In this document: piece after piece, positions 53,275 to 61,832 of the stretch
Layout: each line of letters starts with the position of its first letter
Numbering within the stretch: the stretch's first letter is position 1
From: Tepidamorphaceae bacterium
Lineage (GTDB): Bacteria; Pseudomonadota; Alphaproteobacteria; Rhizobiales; JAKSCL01
DNA length: 64,000 nucleotides
NCBI GenBank assembly: GCA_028289445.1
Contig: JANQPO010000017.1
Coordinates: 186,001-250,000, forward strand
Direction of reading: 5' to 3'
Translations under genes and position numbers: made by a program
The notes under the pieces: generated by a model
The model's input: only the letters and a program-made list of their open reading frames with translations
Told to the model about the DNA's origin: nothing
Database searches by the model: none

Positions 53275-54218
53275 GCGTTCCCGCCGACTATCTCGTTTAC
53301 CCGAAGCGGCGATCAGGCCCCGATCATGACCGCTATGGACATCGCTATCTGGCGACGGCGCCGGCCGTCGCTTGGCCGGACGGCAAACACTTGCTGATCT
53401 GGGTCACCATCCATTGCGAGCATTTTCCAATGGACATGCCCAAGGAGCCGTTCGTGCCGATCGGCGGCATGGATCGCCCCTCTCCGAGCGTTTGGGATTA
53501 TTCGACCCGTGACTACGGCAATAGGGTGGGGATTTTCAGACTGATGCGCGTGCTCGACCGGCATGATTTGCGCGCGACTGTCGCAATGAACAGCAAAGTT
53601 GCGGAGCGCTATCCGTATCTGCTCGACGAGATGCTCAAGCGGAACTGGGAGATAGCCGCCAGTGGCGTCGACATGGGTCGGCTGCATCATGGTTTGCTGT
53701 CCAAGGAGGAAGAGCGCGCCCAAGTCGACGAGGCCTTTACGACGCTGCGGCAGTTGAGCGGCCAGCCGGTCATCGGATGGCATTCGCCGGCGCATTCCCA
53801 GTCCTCCCACACGCCCGAACTGGCCGCCGGCGCAGGCGCTCGGTACATCGCCGACTGGATCAACGACGACATGCCCTACCGGTTCGAAACCGAGACGGGT
53901 GCGCTGGTCCAAATGCCACTCTCCTATGAGCTTTCCGATCGCAAGATCCTCTTTCTGCACAACCAATGCACCGACGACTACGCCGCGCAAATCACCGCGG
54001 CCTTCGACTGCCTGGACGCCGAGGCGCGCGAGAAGGGTGGACGGATTCTGTCTTTGTCCGTGTCACCTTGGGTGATCGGTCAACCTAGTCGCATTGCGGT
54101 GTTCGACCGGCTTCTAGAATCGTTTCTTTCCCGCGATGGCGTCGCCGGCGCAACGGGTGCGACGATCTGCGCGGCCTGGGAAAATCACGACGAGCAGGTC
54201 GGTATGGAGGACGAATGA
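53271..54218 (+). CDS. PuuE-like paralogue lacking conserved histidines
   Basis: Second PuuE-like protein (315 aa), paralogous to the gene before it (RDYGNRVGIFRL, VIGWHSPAHS, WVIGQPSRIAVFDRLL). The SHG histidine of the partner is replaced (WEIAASGVD, S131) and the LHPYLIG histidine also (VSPWVIG, S265). It may be a non-catalytic partner forming a heteromer, or it may have changed chemistry. Start at 53271 is chosen by ATGA overlap. Stop lies 25 bp before the amidase start. Confidence 0.83.
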   Translation: MSVPADYLVYPKRRSGPDHDRYGHRYLATAPAVAWPDGKHLLIWVTIHCEHFPMDMPKEPFVPIGGMDRPSPSVWDYSTRDYGNRVGIFRLMRVLDRHDLRATVAMNSKVAERYPYLLDEMLKRNWEIAASGVDMGRLHHGLLSKEEERAQVDEAFTTLRQLSGQPVIGWHSPAHSQSSHTPELAAGAGARYIADWINDDMPYRFETETGALVQMPLSYELSDRKILFLHNQCTDDYAAQITAAFDCLDAEAREKGGRILSLSVSPWVIGQPSRIAVFDRLLESFLSRDGVAGATGATICAAWENHDEQVGMEDE

Positions 54219-54243
54219 TGGGATTTCGACAGGCGACAGCGGG

Positions 54244-55620
54244 GTGAGCGCGTCCGCAACAAGCCCTGCCACCGGTGCCGCCCCGATTGCATCGCGGTCG
54301 CACGAAGCTGCGGCGCGGCCAGAACGGCTAACCGCGTGCGAAGCGGTGCAGGCGATCAAGGATGGGCACTTAACGGCCGGGGCGCTGGCTAAGGCTTGTC
54401 TCGAAAGGATCGAGCAGCGCGACCCTGAGATAGGGGCTTGGACTCATATCGATCCCGGGCTCGTCATCGACCAGGCCCGGGAGTGCGACGCGCAGGCTGA
54501 ACGCGGTCCGCTGCACGGTGTGCCGGTCGGCATCAAAGACGTAATTCTCACGCAGGATATGCCCACCAGCTACAACTCGCCACATTTCGAGGGCTTCTTT
54601 CCAAAGCTCGACGCGGCGAGCGTTTCCATCCTGCGCGCCGCCGGCGCGATCATCGCCGGCAAGAGCGATACCGTCGAGTTCGCCGTCAATGGCCGCCGCG
54701 CCAAAACCCGCAATCCGCATGACACAAGTCGGACTCCGGGCGGGTCATCGAGCGGTTCAGCCGCCGCGGTTGCAGACTATCATGTTCCTCTTGCTCTCGG
54801 CACGCAGACCGGCGGATCGATCATCCGCCCGGCGTCCTATTGTGGCGTCTATGCCATGAAGCCGACATGGAACGCCGTCCCTCATGAAGGTTTCAAGGTT
54901 TGCGCGGCGAGCATGGACACGTTGGGCTGGTATGCGCGTAGCGTCGACGATCTCGAATTGCTGTGCGATGTCTTCCAACTGCATGATGACGAGCGCACAT
55001 CTCTCGACACCCTCGATGGTGTGTCGATCGCCGTCTGCCGCACGCCGGTGTGGGACCAGGCGCTCCCGGAAACCCGAGACGCCCTGGCGCGATGCATCGA
55101 GCTCTTGCGCTCGGCGGGAGCAAGGATTTCCGATCTGGATCTCGCTGAGCCGTTCGATCAGTTGACCGCGGCCCACAAGACGATCATGCAAAGTGAGATG
55201 CGCAGCGCCTTTCTCGCCGAGCAGTTGCGGTTTGGCGACGGTCTTTATCCGGAACTGCGGCAGATCCTGCGCAACGACGCGGGGCTCACACGGGCAGCTC
55301 AGCTGGAGGCCTACGATCTCGCCGCTCAATGCCGGATGCGCTTTGATGAACTGGCATCGCGCTTCGTTGCCGTTCTCACGCCAAGCGCGGCCGGTATCGC
55401 TCCGCGGGGGTTGGATGATACTGGTGCCGCAACGTTCAATCGGATTTGGACGCTGCTTCATACGCCTTGCATCAATCTGCCCGGCTTTGTCGGCCCGAAC
55501 CACTTGCCGGTCGGCCTGACGCTGACCGGGCCACGCTTTTCGGATCGCCGCCTTGTGGCCGTCGCCAGGCTGATGGCTGACCTGATGCCGCGACACGGGG
55601 CGGCGCAGGGGGCGTCATGA
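54244..55620 (+). CDS. Amidase signature family hydrolase (1)
   Basis: Ser-cisSer-Lys amidase (458 aa, GTG start): K98 (GVPVGIKDV), S168 (TPGGSSSGS) and S192 (GTQTGGSIIRPAS). The upstream frame continues but overlaps the PuuE-like gene heavily. GTG at 54244 is the first start after that gene's stop, with a weak AGG upstream. No AtzG-like partner gene adjoins it, unlike the two amidases at 61807 and 63483. Hydrolyses an amide or N-carbamoyl bond of unknown identity. Ends the BisC operon. Confidence 0.88.
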   Translation: MSASATSPATGAAPIASRSHEAAARPERLTACEAVQAIKDGHLTAGALAKACLERIEQRDPEIGAWTHIDPGLVIDQARECDAQAERGPLHGVPVGIKDVILTQDMPTSYNSPHFEGFFPKLDAASVSILRAAGAIIAGKSDTVEFAVNGRRAKTRNPHDTSRTPGGSSSGSAAAVADYHVPLALGTQTGGSIIRPASYCGVYAMKPTWNAVPHEGFKVCAASMDTLGWYARSVDDLELLCDVFQLHDDERTSLDTLDGVSIAVCRTPVWDQALPETRDALARCIELLRSAGARISDLDLAEPFDQLTAAHKTIMQSEMRSAFLAEQLRFGDGLYPELRQILRNDAGLTRAAQLEAYDLAAQCRMRFDELASRFVAVLTPSAAGIAPRGLDDTGAATFNRIWTLLHTPCINLPGFVGPNHLPVGLTLTGPRFSDRRLVAVARLMADLMPRHGAAQGAS

Positions 55621-55690
55621 TCGAAGGGTGTCGTGGATGGTGCGGTTCGCGTGACCAACGACTTTGGTGTTCGCGACTGCGACCGGAGCA

Positions 55691-55707
55691 TTTTTGCCAG
55701 ACAGAAA
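55691..55707. promoter_or_regulatory. GntR-type operator TTTTTGCCAGACAGAAA
   Basis: Near-copy of the site at 43734-43750: shares TTTTTG, the C at position 8 and AGACAGAA. About 150 bases upstream of the perfect palindrome, so both could be bound by one dimeric regulator with looping or tandem occupancy. Confidence 0.5.
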
Positions 55708-55841
55708 TACCATTGAAACGAAACACCCAATGCGTTGGGTCGGTTGGAGATCTATCGGATTTCTAAGTTTTTGGCTCAAATGTGCATTCCATCCCGAGTT
55801 TCACCGCCAGCGGACTTGACGATGTCAGTGTTTAGTGAGAT

Positions 55842-55858
55842 TTTTTGTCTGACAAAAA
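55842..55858. promoter_or_regulatory. Perfect palindrome TTTTTGTCTGACAAAAA
   Basis: Two 8-base arms (55842-55849 and 55851-55858) around a single central T. The T-GTC-N-GAC-A core is typical for FadR-subfamily GntR proteins. Best candidate operator for the importer/amidase operon at 56064-64000. Confidence 0.65.
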
Positions 55859-56063
55859 TTGCACTGACAAATGGCCGTTGGCGATGCCGAGCGGAGTTCT
55901 TGTCGAAGGCAAAGTTTTGGCGGGCTGCATTTCGATCGGCGCTGAAGTTTGACGGACGACGTGCACACGGCCGGCTTGCCAACCCCTCAGACTCCCCTCA
56001 ATGGCGGAGTTTGATGGCGCGTAGAAACTTAGATGGGAAACGATCCTGAACGGAGGCGAAGCA

Positions 56064-57692
56064 ATGACCAAACCGAGTTTCCAATTGAACCGTAGGGCGG
56101 TGATCAAAGGCATGTCGGCGGGCGCAGCCATGCCGTTTGTCCTATCGCCGTCGAGCCGTGCGCTTGGTAGCGGCGCGAAACATGGCGGTACTCTCACCAC
56201 CGTGGCCTGGCCGGGCACGACCTTCATGAACTCGGCGATCACGACCTCAGGGCCCGAGGCATTTCTGTCGCCCAAGATGTTCGACGGCCTGCTCGGCTAC
56301 GACTTTGGAATGCAGGGCAAACCCGCACTGGCGACGAGCTGGAACATATCCGAAGATGGATTGCGCGTGACCTTCAACCTGCGACCCAATGTCAAATGGC
56401 ATGACGGTCAGCCGTTCACCGCGCGTGACGTGGCATTCACGTTCATGGAGGTCATCAAGGTGCACCATGGGCGCGGGCGCACGCTGTTCGCAGACCTACT
56501 TGACGTTGAGACACCCGATGATCTGACGGCGGTTTTTGTTCTGAAGCGGCCGGCACCGGCGATGATGAAGGCGCTTGACGGGCGTGAATCGCCGATCCTG
56601 CCAAGCCATCTCTATGCGGGCACGGACATCATGGAAAACCCGCATAACATTGATCCGGTCGGCACCGGCGCGTTCAAGTTTGTCAGCCATGAACGCGGCG
56701 TCAGCGTCGTCATGGAGAGGAATCCGGATTATTGGGATGGCGACCGGCCTTATCTCGACCGGATCATCGTGCAGTACATCTCCGATGCCTCGACGCGCAC
56801 CGCCATGCTGGAAGCGGGGCAGGCCGACGTCGTTTTCCTCAATTTCCTGCCGGCGCTCGACATGCTGCGTATCGCCGAGAAGTCCGAATTCGAGATCGAC
56901 CTGAAAGGCTACGAAACGTCGGTCAGCCAGCAACAGATGGACTTTAACCTCGAACGGCCAGTCCTCCAGGACGTGCGGGTGCGTCAAGCGATCGCCCACG
57001 CCATCGATCGGGCCTGGATCGTCAAGAACGTGTGGCACGGCTTTGGCGAACCCGGCGCGACGCCGCTGCACCACGAGCAGGTATCATTTTACAATACCGA
57101 TGGTGTTCCGGGCTATGAATTCGATCCGAGCAAGTCGGAGGCTCTGCTCGACGAGGCTGGGCACAAGCGAGGTGCCAATGGCGTGCGTTTCGAATTGACG
57201 ATCGATCCAACACCCTATGGCAACGAGTCGGTGATCGCAGCCGAGTACATGCGCGAGCAGATGCGGCAGATCGGGATCGATCTGAAAATCCGCACGCAGG
57301 ACTTCGCGGTGTTCATCAAGCGGGTGTGGTCCGATCGCGATTTCGATCTGGCTCTTTATACGGCCGCGATGGGGGCCGACCCGACGATCGGCGTTCAGCG
57401 CTTCTACTGGTCTAAGAACTTCAAGCCGGGAGTGGCGTTCTCCAACGGGTCGAGCTATTCAAATCCGGAAGTCGACGCTCTGTTGGAGGCGTCCCAAGTC
57501 GAACTCGATCTGGCCACCCGCCAGCAGCAGTTTCATGAGTTCCAGAAAATCGCAATGACGGAGCTTCCGACCCTGCCCATCGTCTCGACAACCCGTGCCA
57601 CGATCGCTCATCGTAAGGTCAAGGACCACACGGTCGATGCGCTGGGTTCGTTGGGCAACCTCGCTCATTGCTGGATAGACGAGAGTGCGTGA
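56064..57692 (+). CDS. Dipeptide/oligopeptide-type ABC substrate-binding protein (family 5)
   Basis: Periplasmic binding protein (542 aa) of the DppA/OppA group. The N-terminus is a twin-arginine-type signal (LNRRAVIKGMSAGAAMPFVL). Family 5 features are FDGLLGYDFGMQGKPALATS, LRPNVKWHDGQPFTARDVAF, NPHNIDPVGTGAFKF and a NPDYWDGDRPYLD motif. Relatives bind peptides, glutathione, nickel or opines, so the ligand is open. First gene of the operon controlled by the two palindromes. Confidence 0.92.
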   Translation: MTKPSFQLNRRAVIKGMSAGAAMPFVLSPSSRALGSGAKHGGTLTTVAWPGTTFMNSAITTSGPEAFLSPKMFDGLLGYDFGMQGKPALATSWNISEDGLRVTFNLRPNVKWHDGQPFTARDVAFTFMEVIKVHHGRGRTLFADLLDVETPDDLTAVFVLKRPAPAMMKALDGRESPILPSHLYAGTDIMENPHNIDPVGTGAFKFVSHERGVSVVMERNPDYWDGDRPYLDRIIVQYISDASTRTAMLEAGQADVVFLNFLPALDMLRIAEKSEFEIDLKGYETSVSQQQMDFNLERPVLQDVRVRQAIAHAIDRAWIVKNVWHGFGEPGATPLHHEQVSFYNTDGVPGYEFDPSKSEALLDEAGHKRGANGVRFELTIDPTPYGNESVIAAEYMREQMRQIGIDLKIRTQDFAVFIKRVWSDRDFDLALYTAAMGADPTIGVQRFYWSKNFKPGVAFSNGSSYSNPEVDALLEASQVELDLATRQQQFHEFQKIAMTELPTLPIVSTTRATIAHRKVKDHTVDALGSLGNLAHCWIDESA

Positions 57693-58729
57693 GTGATTTG
57701 AAGACAGCCGCCGCAACACCAGACCGCAATGCCGCGCCGGGCTTGCGTTTCCTCCTGGGCCCTTTGCCTCGATATGTGTTGCGGCGGCTGAGTCAGGCGT
57801 TTTTGGTGATGCTGCTGGTCGTCGTCGGCAGCTTCGTTCTGGTCAAGATGGCGCCTGGCGACATGGTTGATGTGCTCGCCGGCAATGCCGATATGACCGC
57901 CGAGCAGATGGCGGCCCTGCGCGCGCGATACGGGCTTGACCAGCCCACATGGGTTCAGTTGTTGCGGTACATGTACAGCCTCGCAACACTGGATTTCGGC
58001 TATTCGCCGTTGAATGCCGCACCGGTGCTGGACATCATCCTCGCCCGCTGGCCAGTCACCGCATTGTTGGTGGTCTCTTCGGTGCTCATTTCGATGACCG
58101 TGGGTACGATCATGGGCGTCGTCGCGGCGCGAAACGCGGGAAATCCGGTGGATTTGTCGATCTCGCTGCTGATGCTGTTTTTCTATGCGACGCCCACGTT
58201 CATCGTCGCCATCGGGTTTATTCTCATTTTTTCGGTCTTTTTGGGGATGATGCCGATCGCCGGTTTCTCGACCGTCGGCGCTGACTATACGGGTCTGCGA
58301 TATGTCTGGGACGTCATTACGCATTTGACGATGCCGGTTCTGGCGCTTTGCACCTTTTTCACCGCGATCTATGGTCGCATCGGTCGGGCGGCGATGCTCG
58401 AAGTGCTGACGCTTGACTATGTGCGTACTGCCCGCGCCAAGGGTCTTAGCGAGCGGCGTGTCATTTATGTTCATGCATTGCGCAACGCCATGCTGCCGCT
58501 CGTTACCATGGCCGGCCTTCAGGTCAGTTCGCTGGTCGGCGGGGCAGTGTTGATCGAGACCATTTTTGGCCTGCCCGGCATGGGTCGAACCGCGTTCGAC
58601 GCTGTATTCGAACGTGACACCAACCTGCTGCTCGGTGTCGTCTTCGTCAGTTCGCTCAGCGTCGTCGTCGTGAATTTCGTCATCGACATGCTCTACATGG
58701 CGCTGGATCCGCGCGTGGAGCTGGCGTGA
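57689..58729 (+). CDS. Dipeptide-type ABC transporter permease, DppB-like
   Basis: Permease (346 aa, GTG overlapping the previous stop as GTGA). After a polar leader of about 30 residues comes YVLRRLSQAFLVMLLVVVGS, the standard first helix of DppB/OppB. GDMVDVLAGNADMTAEQMAA is the following periplasmic motif. The EAA-like loop is DYVRTARAKGLSERRVIYVH. Pairs with the next permease. Confidence 0.91.
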   Translation: MSDLKTAAATPDRNAAPGLRFLLGPLPRYVLRRLSQAFLVMLLVVVGSFVLVKMAPGDMVDVLAGNADMTAEQMAALRARYGLDQPTWVQLLRYMYSLATLDFGYSPLNAAPVLDIILARWPVTALLVVSSVLISMTVGTIMGVVAARNAGNPVDLSISLLMLFFYATPTFIVAIGFILIFSVFLGMMPIAGFSTVGADYTGLRYVWDVITHLTMPVLALCTFFTAIYGRIGRAAMLEVLTLDYVRTARAKGLSERRVIYVHALRNAMLPLVTMAGLQVSSLVGGAVLIETIFGLPGMGRTAFDAVFERDTNLLLGVVFVSSLSVVVVNFVIDMLYMALDPRVELA

Positions 58730-59571
58730 TGTTCGGCCGCCGATTCCTGCTGTGGCGCCTTGCCAGTCATCCCAGCGGTCTGGTCGGGCTGACCTTGATC
58801 GTACTGGCTGTCGCGATGGCGGTTTTCGCCGATTGGTTCTATTCTTCCGGGCCATGGACCTTGGCCGGGCCGCCGAGACTTTGGCCGGGTCAGGATCCCG
58901 CATTTCCGCTAGGCACCGATTCACTCGGACGCGATCTGGCAGCCGGGCTCTTCCACGGTGCGCGCGTGTCCCTTGCCGTTGGCATCGCGGCGGCGGCGGT
59001 GTCGGTCGTCATTGGCACCGTCGTTGGCGGCCTGAGCGGCTACTATGGCGGCTGGCTCGACGATGTCTTGATGCGCCTGACCGATGCGATGCAGACGATT
59101 CCGTCTTTCCTGTCCGCGATCGCCATTGTTGGCATTCTGGGACCATCGCTGTCGACCATCATCTTCGCCATCGCCATCGTGTCTTGGCCGATGATCGCAA
59201 GGCTGGTCAGAGCGGAATTCTTGCGTCTGCGCACTTACGATTTCGTGCAGTCCTGCAAGATCATCGGCATGTCCGATATGCGCATCATTTTCGGCCAGAT
59301 CCTGCCAAACTGCATGGCGCCGATCATCGTCGCCTCCTCGGTGCTCGTCGCGACCGCCATCATCGTGGAGGCTAGTCTGTCCTTTTTGGGGTTGGGCGAT
59401 CCGAACGTGATGAGCTGGGGTACGATCCTGGGCAATGGCCGGGCTGCCCTGCGTACGGCTTGGTACATGACCGCCATCCCGGCCGTGGCGCTGGTGTCGA
59501 CCGTGCTAGCGCTCAATCTGGTCGGCGACGCGCTCAATGATGTGCTCAATCCGCGGCTGAAGGAGCGCTGA
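58729..59571 (+). CDS. Dipeptide-type ABC transporter permease, DppC-like
   Basis: Permease (280 aa). The DppC signature PLGTDSLGRDLAAGLFHGAR is present near residue 60, and the EAA-like loop reads DFVQSCKIIGMSDMRIIFGQ. ATG at 58729 overlaps the prior stop by one base; GTG at 58726 would add one residue. Ends NDVLNPRLKER, as in the family. Confidence 0.91.
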   Translation: MFGRRFLLWRLASHPSGLVGLTLIVLAVAMAVFADWFYSSGPWTLAGPPRLWPGQDPAFPLGTDSLGRDLAAGLFHGARVSLAVGIAAAAVSVVIGTVVGGLSGYYGGWLDDVLMRLTDAMQTIPSFLSAIAIVGILGPSLSTIIFAIAIVSWPMIARLVRAEFLRLRTYDFVQSCKIIGMSDMRIIFGQILPNCMAPIIVASSVLVATAIIVEASLSFLGLGDPNVMSWGTILGNGRAALRTAWYMTAIPAVALVSTVLALNLVGDALNDVLNPRLKER

Positions 59572-60560
59572 TGATCGGTCTTGCGACGGATGCTCCGCTG
59601 CTCAAGGTGAGCGATCTTGCCATTGAATATGGGAAGGGCGTGTCGCTGATGGAACAGGTCGGTTTTTCCGTGCAACGCGGCGAGACTGTCGGCCTGGTCG
59701 GCGAATCGGGTTGCGGTAAGTCGCTGACCGCGCTTGCCGTGATGGGCCTGATGGCCCAAAACCTGCGTATCAGCCAGGGCGAGATCGAGCTTGACGGCGT
59801 CGATTTGGTGCAGATGCCCGACGTTGATCTGCGCAAGCTGCGCGGTGAGCGCATGGCGATGGTCTTTCAAGAACCGATGACCGCGCTCAACCCGGTGATG
59901 ACTGTTGGCGCACAGGTCGTCGAGGTTTTGAGGGAGCATCGCCGCATGACCCGGGCCGAGGCCGCCCGCAGGGCCGTGGAACTTTTGGAGCTGGTGCGGA
60001 TTCCCGACGCGGCCGCCCGCTTCAGCGACTATCCGCACCGGCTTTCTGGCGGTATGCGCCAGCGCGTGGTCATCGCCATCGCCATCGCCTGCAATCCTGC
60101 GTTGCTGATCGCCGACGAACCGACGACCGCACTGGACGTCACCGTGCAGGCGCAGATCCTGCAATTACTGAAGCGGCTCCAACGAGACGCCAATCTCGGC
60201 CTGTTGTTCATCACCCACGATCTGGGCGTGGTGCGTCAAATAGCCGACCGGATCGTCGTCATGTATGCCGGCTCGGTGGTGGAGGAGGGACCGGTGGATG
60301 CGGTACTCGACAATCCCCGTCATCCCTATACGACCGGACTGCTCGCCGCTCGGCCTCATGGCAGCTTCATCGAAGGCGGGCATCGGTTGGCTGACATAAA
60401 GGGAACGGTGCCGGCGCCGCACGCGCGGCCTACGGGGTGTCCGTTCGAGCCGCGCTGCGTCAATGCACAACCCGACTGCCGACAAAGCCCGCCGCCGCGC
60501 ACGGCATTCAGCGGTGATAGGGCGTTGCGGTGTTACCACCCATCAGGCAGCTTGAACTGA
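59571..60560 (+). CDS. Dipeptide-type ABC transporter ATP-binding protein, DppD-like
   Basis: ATPase (329 aa) with Walker [11 protein letters not shown], the Q-loop [10 protein letters not shown], the signature LSGGMRQR and Walker [13 protein letters not shown]. The C-terminal oligopeptide-transporter domain has the cysteine-bearing [17 protein letters not shown], which can hold a 4Fe-4S cluster in related proteins. AAGGAG precedes the ATG. Confidence 0.93.
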   Translation: MIGLATDAPLLKVSDLAIEYGKGVSLMEQVGFSVQRGETVGLVGESGCGKSLTALAVMGLMAQNLRISQGEIELDGVDLVQMPDVDLRKLRGERMAMVFQEPMTALNPVMTVGAQVVEVLREHRRMTRAEAARRAVELLELVRIPDAAARFSDYPHRLSGGMRQRVVIAIAIACNPALLIADEPTTALDVTVQAQILQLLKRLQRDANLGLLFITHDLGVVRQIADRIVVMYAGSVVEEGPVDAVLDNPRHPYTTGLLAARPHGSFIEGGHRLADIKGTVPAPHARPTGCPFEPRCVNAQPDCRQSPPPRTAFSGDRALRCYHPSGSLN

Positions 60561-60564
60561 TCCG

Positions 60565-61587
60565 ATGAGCCGCGTCGTCGAGATAACTGACCTCAAGGTC
60601 TATCACCGCACGCCGCATGGACCCTTGCGCGCGGTGGATGGAGTTACCTTGCATGTCGACAGCGGTGAGACGCTGGGTCTCGTGGGTGAATCAGGCTGCG
60701 GGAAGTCGACGCTTGCACGCTGCATCGTGGGTATCAACCGTCCCAGCCAAGGCACAATCGCGCTTGGCGGGCAGGGTCTGGGCTCCGGCCGGGCGGACCG
60801 GCTGTCAAGGGCGCGGGCCGTGCAAATGGTGTTTCAGGATCCAAGCGGTTCGCTCAATCCCCGGCTGAGGGTCGGACGGATCATTGCGGAACCACTGATT
60901 GTCCATCGCCTCGGCTCAACCGCGCAACGACAGGTCCGCGTCGAGGACATCGCCGCGCAGGTCGGGCTGACGTCCCACCACCTGGATCGCTTCCCGCACG
61001 AACTGTCAGGCGGGCAGCGGCAAAGGGTGAGCATCGCGCGAGCCTTGGCGCTGGAACCGGGGCTGCTCGTCTGCGACGAAGCCGTATCGGCCCTTGACGT
61101 ATCGGTTCAGGCGCAGGTGCTCAATCTGCTTCTTGACGTGCAAGACCGCCTCAAGGTCGCGTTGCTGTTCATTTCACACGATCTTTCGGTGGTGCGCTAT
61201 GTCGCTCATCGCATTGCGGTGATGTATCTGGGCCGCATCGTGGAAGTCGGGCCGGCCGACGCGGTTTGGAAGCGACGCGCCCATCCGTATACGCGCGCGC
61301 TTACCAATGCCATTCCCGACGAGCAGGTGCGGCGCGACAACATCGAGCTTCTGGAAGGCGATGTGCCGAGCCCGATCAACCCGCCGTCGGGCTGCCCGTT
61401 TAGAACGCGATGCCCGTTCGCGCGGGCCAGATGTGCGGAGGAGGTGCCGCAATTGCGGGATCGCGGCGGCGGGTTGTCGGTCGCGTGTCATTTCGCCGAG
61501 GAAATCGAGCAGGGCAGGACGGCCGAGGCGACCGACTGGCCAGCGGCGGTGGGGGCTTCGCCCAACGCTTCGCTGACGAGCGCCTGA
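60565..61587 (+). CDS. Dipeptide-type ABC transporter ATP-binding protein, DppF-like
   Basis: Second ATPase (340 aa) with Walker [11 protein letters not shown], the Q-loop QDPSGSLNPRLRV, the signature LSGGQRQR and Walker B LLVCDEAVSALD. The C-terminal domain has GCPFRTRCPFARARC, as in its partner. Follows the DppD-like gene by four bases. The set is complete: binding protein, two permeases and two ATPases. Confidence 0.93.
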   Translation: MSRVVEITDLKVYHRTPHGPLRAVDGVTLHVDSGETLGLVGESGCGKSTLARCIVGINRPSQGTIALGGQGLGSGRADRLSRARAVQMVFQDPSGSLNPRLRVGRIIAEPLIVHRLGSTAQRQVRVEDIAAQVGLTSHHLDRFPHELSGGQRQRVSIARALALEPGLLVCDEAVSALDVSVQAQVLNLLLDVQDRLKVALLFISHDLSVVRYVAHRIAVMYLGRIVEVGPADAVWKRRAHPYTRALTNAIPDEQVRRDNIELLEGDVPSPINPPSGCPFRTRCPFARARCAEEVPQLRDRGGGLSVACHFAEEIEQGRTAEATDWPAAVGASPNASLTSA

Positions 61588-61610
61588 CGGTGGGCGACAG
61601 CGGACCGGCA

Positions 61611-61832
61611 ATGGATCGTCAGGCGATCGTCGATTTCATTCGTGAGTGGCATGGCATCACCCCGCCGGATCCCGTGGCGCTCGCTTTCGCGGAAGACATC
61701 GCCAGGATCATCGCCGCGTTCGAAGCTCTCGAACCGGCGCCATTCGAGGGCGAACCGACCGACTTCCTCGACGTTCTTGAGGCGTTCAGCGAGCGGAGGG
61801 CGGGACATGACCCGGCAGCTTCCGCCAAGTAA
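61611..61832 (+). CDS. AtzG-like small amidase-partner protein (1)
   Basis: Small protein (73 aa) starting MDRQAIVDFIREWHGITPPD. Mostly helical, then the tail FEGEPTDFLDVLEAFSER. Size, position and pattern fit the AtzG-like (DUF4089) group, which binds and stabilises AtzE-type amidases in the way GatC supports GatA. It overlaps the following amidase gene by 26 bases. A GTG at 61590 is an alternative start. The family assignment is by recall and pattern, so moderate confidence. Confidence 0.72.
   Translation: MDRQAIVDFIREWHGITPPDPVALAFAEDIARIIAAFEALEPAPFEGEPTDFLDVLEAFSERRAGHDPAASAK

Larger units (their letters stand above)
55621..56063. other. Intergenic region with two operators (443 bp)
   Basis: Longest non-coding gap of the window, between the amidase and the dipeptide-type importer. 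It holds the near-palindrome at 55691-55707 and the perfect palindrome at 55842-55858, 206 bases before the binding-protein start. The surrounding sequence is AT-richer than average. No convincing ORF or RNA gene was found. Confidence 0.5.

Noticed and set aside
57665-58924. Open frame of 419 codons on the minus strand
   Set aside because: Antisense to the DppB-like permease. His/Arg/Asp-rich, low-complexity translation.
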